Source of the DNA: Hetaerina americana
Lineage: Eukaryota > Arthropoda > Insecta > Odonata > Calopterygidae
Length of the DNA: 64,000 nucleotides
Direction: 5' to 3'
Assembly: GCA_022747635.1 (NCBI GenBank)
Contig: JAKTNV010000264.1
Span: 186,001-250,000, forward strand
Position numbers and translations under genes: made by a program. Shown piece after piece: positions 62,197 through 64,000 of this stretch. The notes under the pieces were generated by a model. The model had not been told where the DNA came from. It did no database searches and was given only the letters and a program-made list of their open reading frames with translations. Numbering within the stretch: the stretch's first letter is position 1; each line of letters begins with the position of its first letter.

Positions 62197-64000
62197 TGAA
62201 AATCTCACTCGACACGAATCAGACAAAAATGTTTCCATGGTGTGTATTGTTGTTCATTTTCATCAAATAAACAAAATTAGACCCAGAATAAATCATTAAA
62301 GACAAGAAATGAGCATAAAAGATGCCTCAGCGCAAGTATTAATGTTAGTAAAATAGCCCAATTTCCAAAAATATTGCGAAAAACAACAATCTTCCGTTAT
62401 AGAGTGAATGTTTGAGGTGTATAGAAGGCATTTATTTCATTTTTAGAAATTTTAATTTTTCACATTTTTCCATGAAAAGTGCGAATACACCCCCTTTGGG
62501 TTCTAGTTGAAAATCTCACTCGACACGAATCAAACAAAAATGTTTCCATGGTGTGTATTGTTGTTCATTTTCATCAAATAACAAAATAAAACCCAGAATA
62601 AATCATTAAAGACAAGAAATGAGCATAAAAGATGCCTCAGCGCAAGTGTTAATGTTAGTAAAAGAGCCAAAATTTCCAAAAATATTGCGAAAAACAACAA
62701 TCTTCCATTATAGGGTGAATGTTTGAGGTGTATAGAAGGCATTTATTTCATTTTTAGAAATTTTAATTTTTCACATTTTTCCATGAAAAGTGCCAATACC
62801 CCCCCTTTGGGTTCTAGGTGAAAATCTCACTCGACACGAATCAAACAAAAATGTTTCCCTGGTGTGTATTGGTGTTCATTTTCATCAAATAAACAAAATA
62901 AAACCCAGAATAAATCATTAAAGACAAGAAATGAGCATAAAAGATGCCTCAGCGCAAGTGTTAATGTTAGTAAAAGAGCCCAAATTTCCAAAAATATTGC
63001 GAAAAACAACAATCTTCCATTATAGAGTGAATGTCTGAGGTGTATAGAAGGCATTTATTTCATTTTTAGAAATTTTAATTTTTCACATTTTTCCATGAAA
63101 AGTGCCAATACCCCCCCCTTTGGTTTCTAGGTGAAAATCTCACTTGACACGAATCAAACAAAAATGTTTCCATGGTGTGTATTGTTGTTCATTTTCATCA
63201 AATAAACAATATAAAACCCAGATTAAATCATTAAAGACAAGAAATGAGCATAAAAGATGCCTCAGCGCAAGTATTAATGTTAGTAAATGAGCCCAAATTT
63301 CCAACAATATTGCGAAAAACAACAAATCTTCCGTTATAGAGTGAATGTTTGAGGTGTATAGAAGGCATTTATTTCATTTTTAGAAATTTTAATTTTTCAC
63401 ATTTTTCCATGAAAAGTGCCAATACCCCCCCTTTGGGTTCTAGGTGAAAATCTCACTCGACACGAATCAAACAAAAATGTTTCCATGGTGTGTATTGTTG
63501 TTCATTTTCATCAAATAAACAAAATAAAACCCAGAATTAATCATTAAAGACAAGAAATGAGCATAAAAGATGCCTCAGCGCGAGTGTTAATGTTAGTAAA
63601 AGAGCCCAAATTTCCAAAAATATTGCGAAAAACAACAGTCTTCCATCATAGAGTGAATGTTTGAGGTGTATAGAAGGCATTTATTTCATTTTTAGAAATT
63701 TTAATTTTTCACATTTTTCCATGAAAAGTGCAATACCCCCCCCTTTGGGTTCTAGGTGAAAATCTCACTCGACACGAATCAAACAAAAATGTTTCCATGG
63801 TGTGTATTGTTGTTCATTTTCATCAAATGAACAAAATAAAACCCAGATTAAATCATTAAAGACAAGAAATGAGCATAAAAGATGCCTCAGCGCAAGTGTT
63901 AATGTTAGTAAAAGAGCCCAAATTTCCAAAAATATTGCGAAAAACAACAATCTTCAATTATAGAGTGAATGTTTGAGGTGTATAGAAGGCATTTATTTCA

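Larger units (their letters stand above)
1..64000 (+). repeat. Tandem satellite array, ~312-313 bp monomer
   Basis: The same AT-rich unit recurs head to tail over the full window, always in the same orientation. Using the motif aaggcat as a phase mark, I located about 209 marks or their degenerate equivalents between 154 and 63992. Full-length periods are 311-316 bp, and shortened ones are 262, 291-292, 296-299 and 302-303 bp. No unrelated sequence longer than a few bases interrupts the array, and it runs off both ends, so its true size is unknown. Satellites of this kind are known from centromeres, pericentromeres and subtelomeres of eukaryotes. Which applies here is inference. I do not recognise the family. 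Confidence 0.98.
57746..64000 (+). repeat. Right segment: full-length monomers only
   Basis: About twenty monomers of 310-315 bp with no class d-i deletions. Local structure includes a six-monomer echo (59308-59929 and 61180-61803, offset about 1874 bp, sharing attggaaaaac, tttattcattttt and cccccgcctctggg). It also includes two adjacent near-copies at 60242-60554 and 60555-60866 that share gaaaatttcac, gacataaatc and gtattaatgttc. The haplotype with aagtattaatg is common here. Confidence 0.9.

Noticed and set aside
1..64000. Many open frames of 60-94 codons on the minus strand (MPSIHLKH... type) as protein genes
   Set aside because: They are the same satellite segment read repeatedly. Frames are broken in many copies by stops and indels, differences are often amino-acid changing, and there is no promoter, intron or known domain. 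They follow from T-rich repeat sequence.
1..64000. CRISPR array or bacterial repeat region
   Set aside because: The repeating unit is about 312 bp with no alternation of a short conserved repeat and unique spacers, and no cas-like gene is present.
1..64000. Polyadenylation signals (aataaa) and TATA-like stretches as regulatory sites
   Set aside because: They occur several times in every monomer because of base composition, with no associated gene.
1..64000. Transposon, LTR or LINE insertion within the array
   Set aside because: Every period could be assigned to the satellite. No unrelated sequence, terminal repeats or target-site duplications were seen.
1..64000. Monomer as an internal dimer of two ~156 bp halves
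   Set aside because: Only short words such as tttccatg occur in both halves. I saw no extended similarity between them.

Overview
The whole 64 kb window is one uninterrupted satellite DNA array. A roughly 312-313 bp, AT-rich monomer repeats head to tail in one orientation. I count about 208 complete periods between positions 154 and 63992, with a mean near 307 bp because many monomers carry short deletions. I found no gene, RNA gene, transposon, CRISPR array or inversion. The monomer size, single orientation, higher-order structure and lack of insertions point to a eukaryotic centromeric, pericentromeric or other heterochromatic array, probably from a long-read assembly. I do not recognise the satellite family and cannot name the species.

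Layout. Positions 1-1716 hold full-length monomers. Positions 1717-48370 form a higher-order repeat (HOR) core in which full-length monomers (L) are interleaved with six recurrent shortened classes, named here d (about 292 bp), e (262), f (about 303), g (about 297), h (302) and i (302). The most complete order, seen twice (22127-26383 and 31539-35801), is L L L L e L f g L h L L i d. Other copies have lost, duplicated or fused members, so the spacing between successive d monomers ranges from 2.4 to 7.9 kb. Recent large duplications are visible: a 21-monomer segment recurring about 9.4 kb away, a 9-monomer unit present three times, an 11-monomer tandem duplication (41583-44978 and 44979-48370) and a 15-monomer tandem duplication (48371-53016 and 53017-57745). 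Positions 48371-64000 are again almost all full-length monomers.

The points most worth a second look are these. (1) All six deletion classes fall within about 70 bp around a C6-9 homopolymer. (2) A 3.6 kb stretch (about 51980-55610) has dozens of single-base indels relative to clean copies on both sides, which looks like unpolished sequence at an assembly join. (3) One monomer carries a new perfect 10-bp-arm hairpin at 62174-62196, consistent with fold-back template switching. (4) A short conversion tract at about 24528-24665 matches a donor-type sequence 18 kb away. (5) The first complete monomer is a chimera whose second half matches a monomer at the far end of the window.

There are no genes working together here. 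The biology is that of a rapidly rearranging satellite. Recurrent open frames on the minus strand are by-products of the repeat and are not called as genes.
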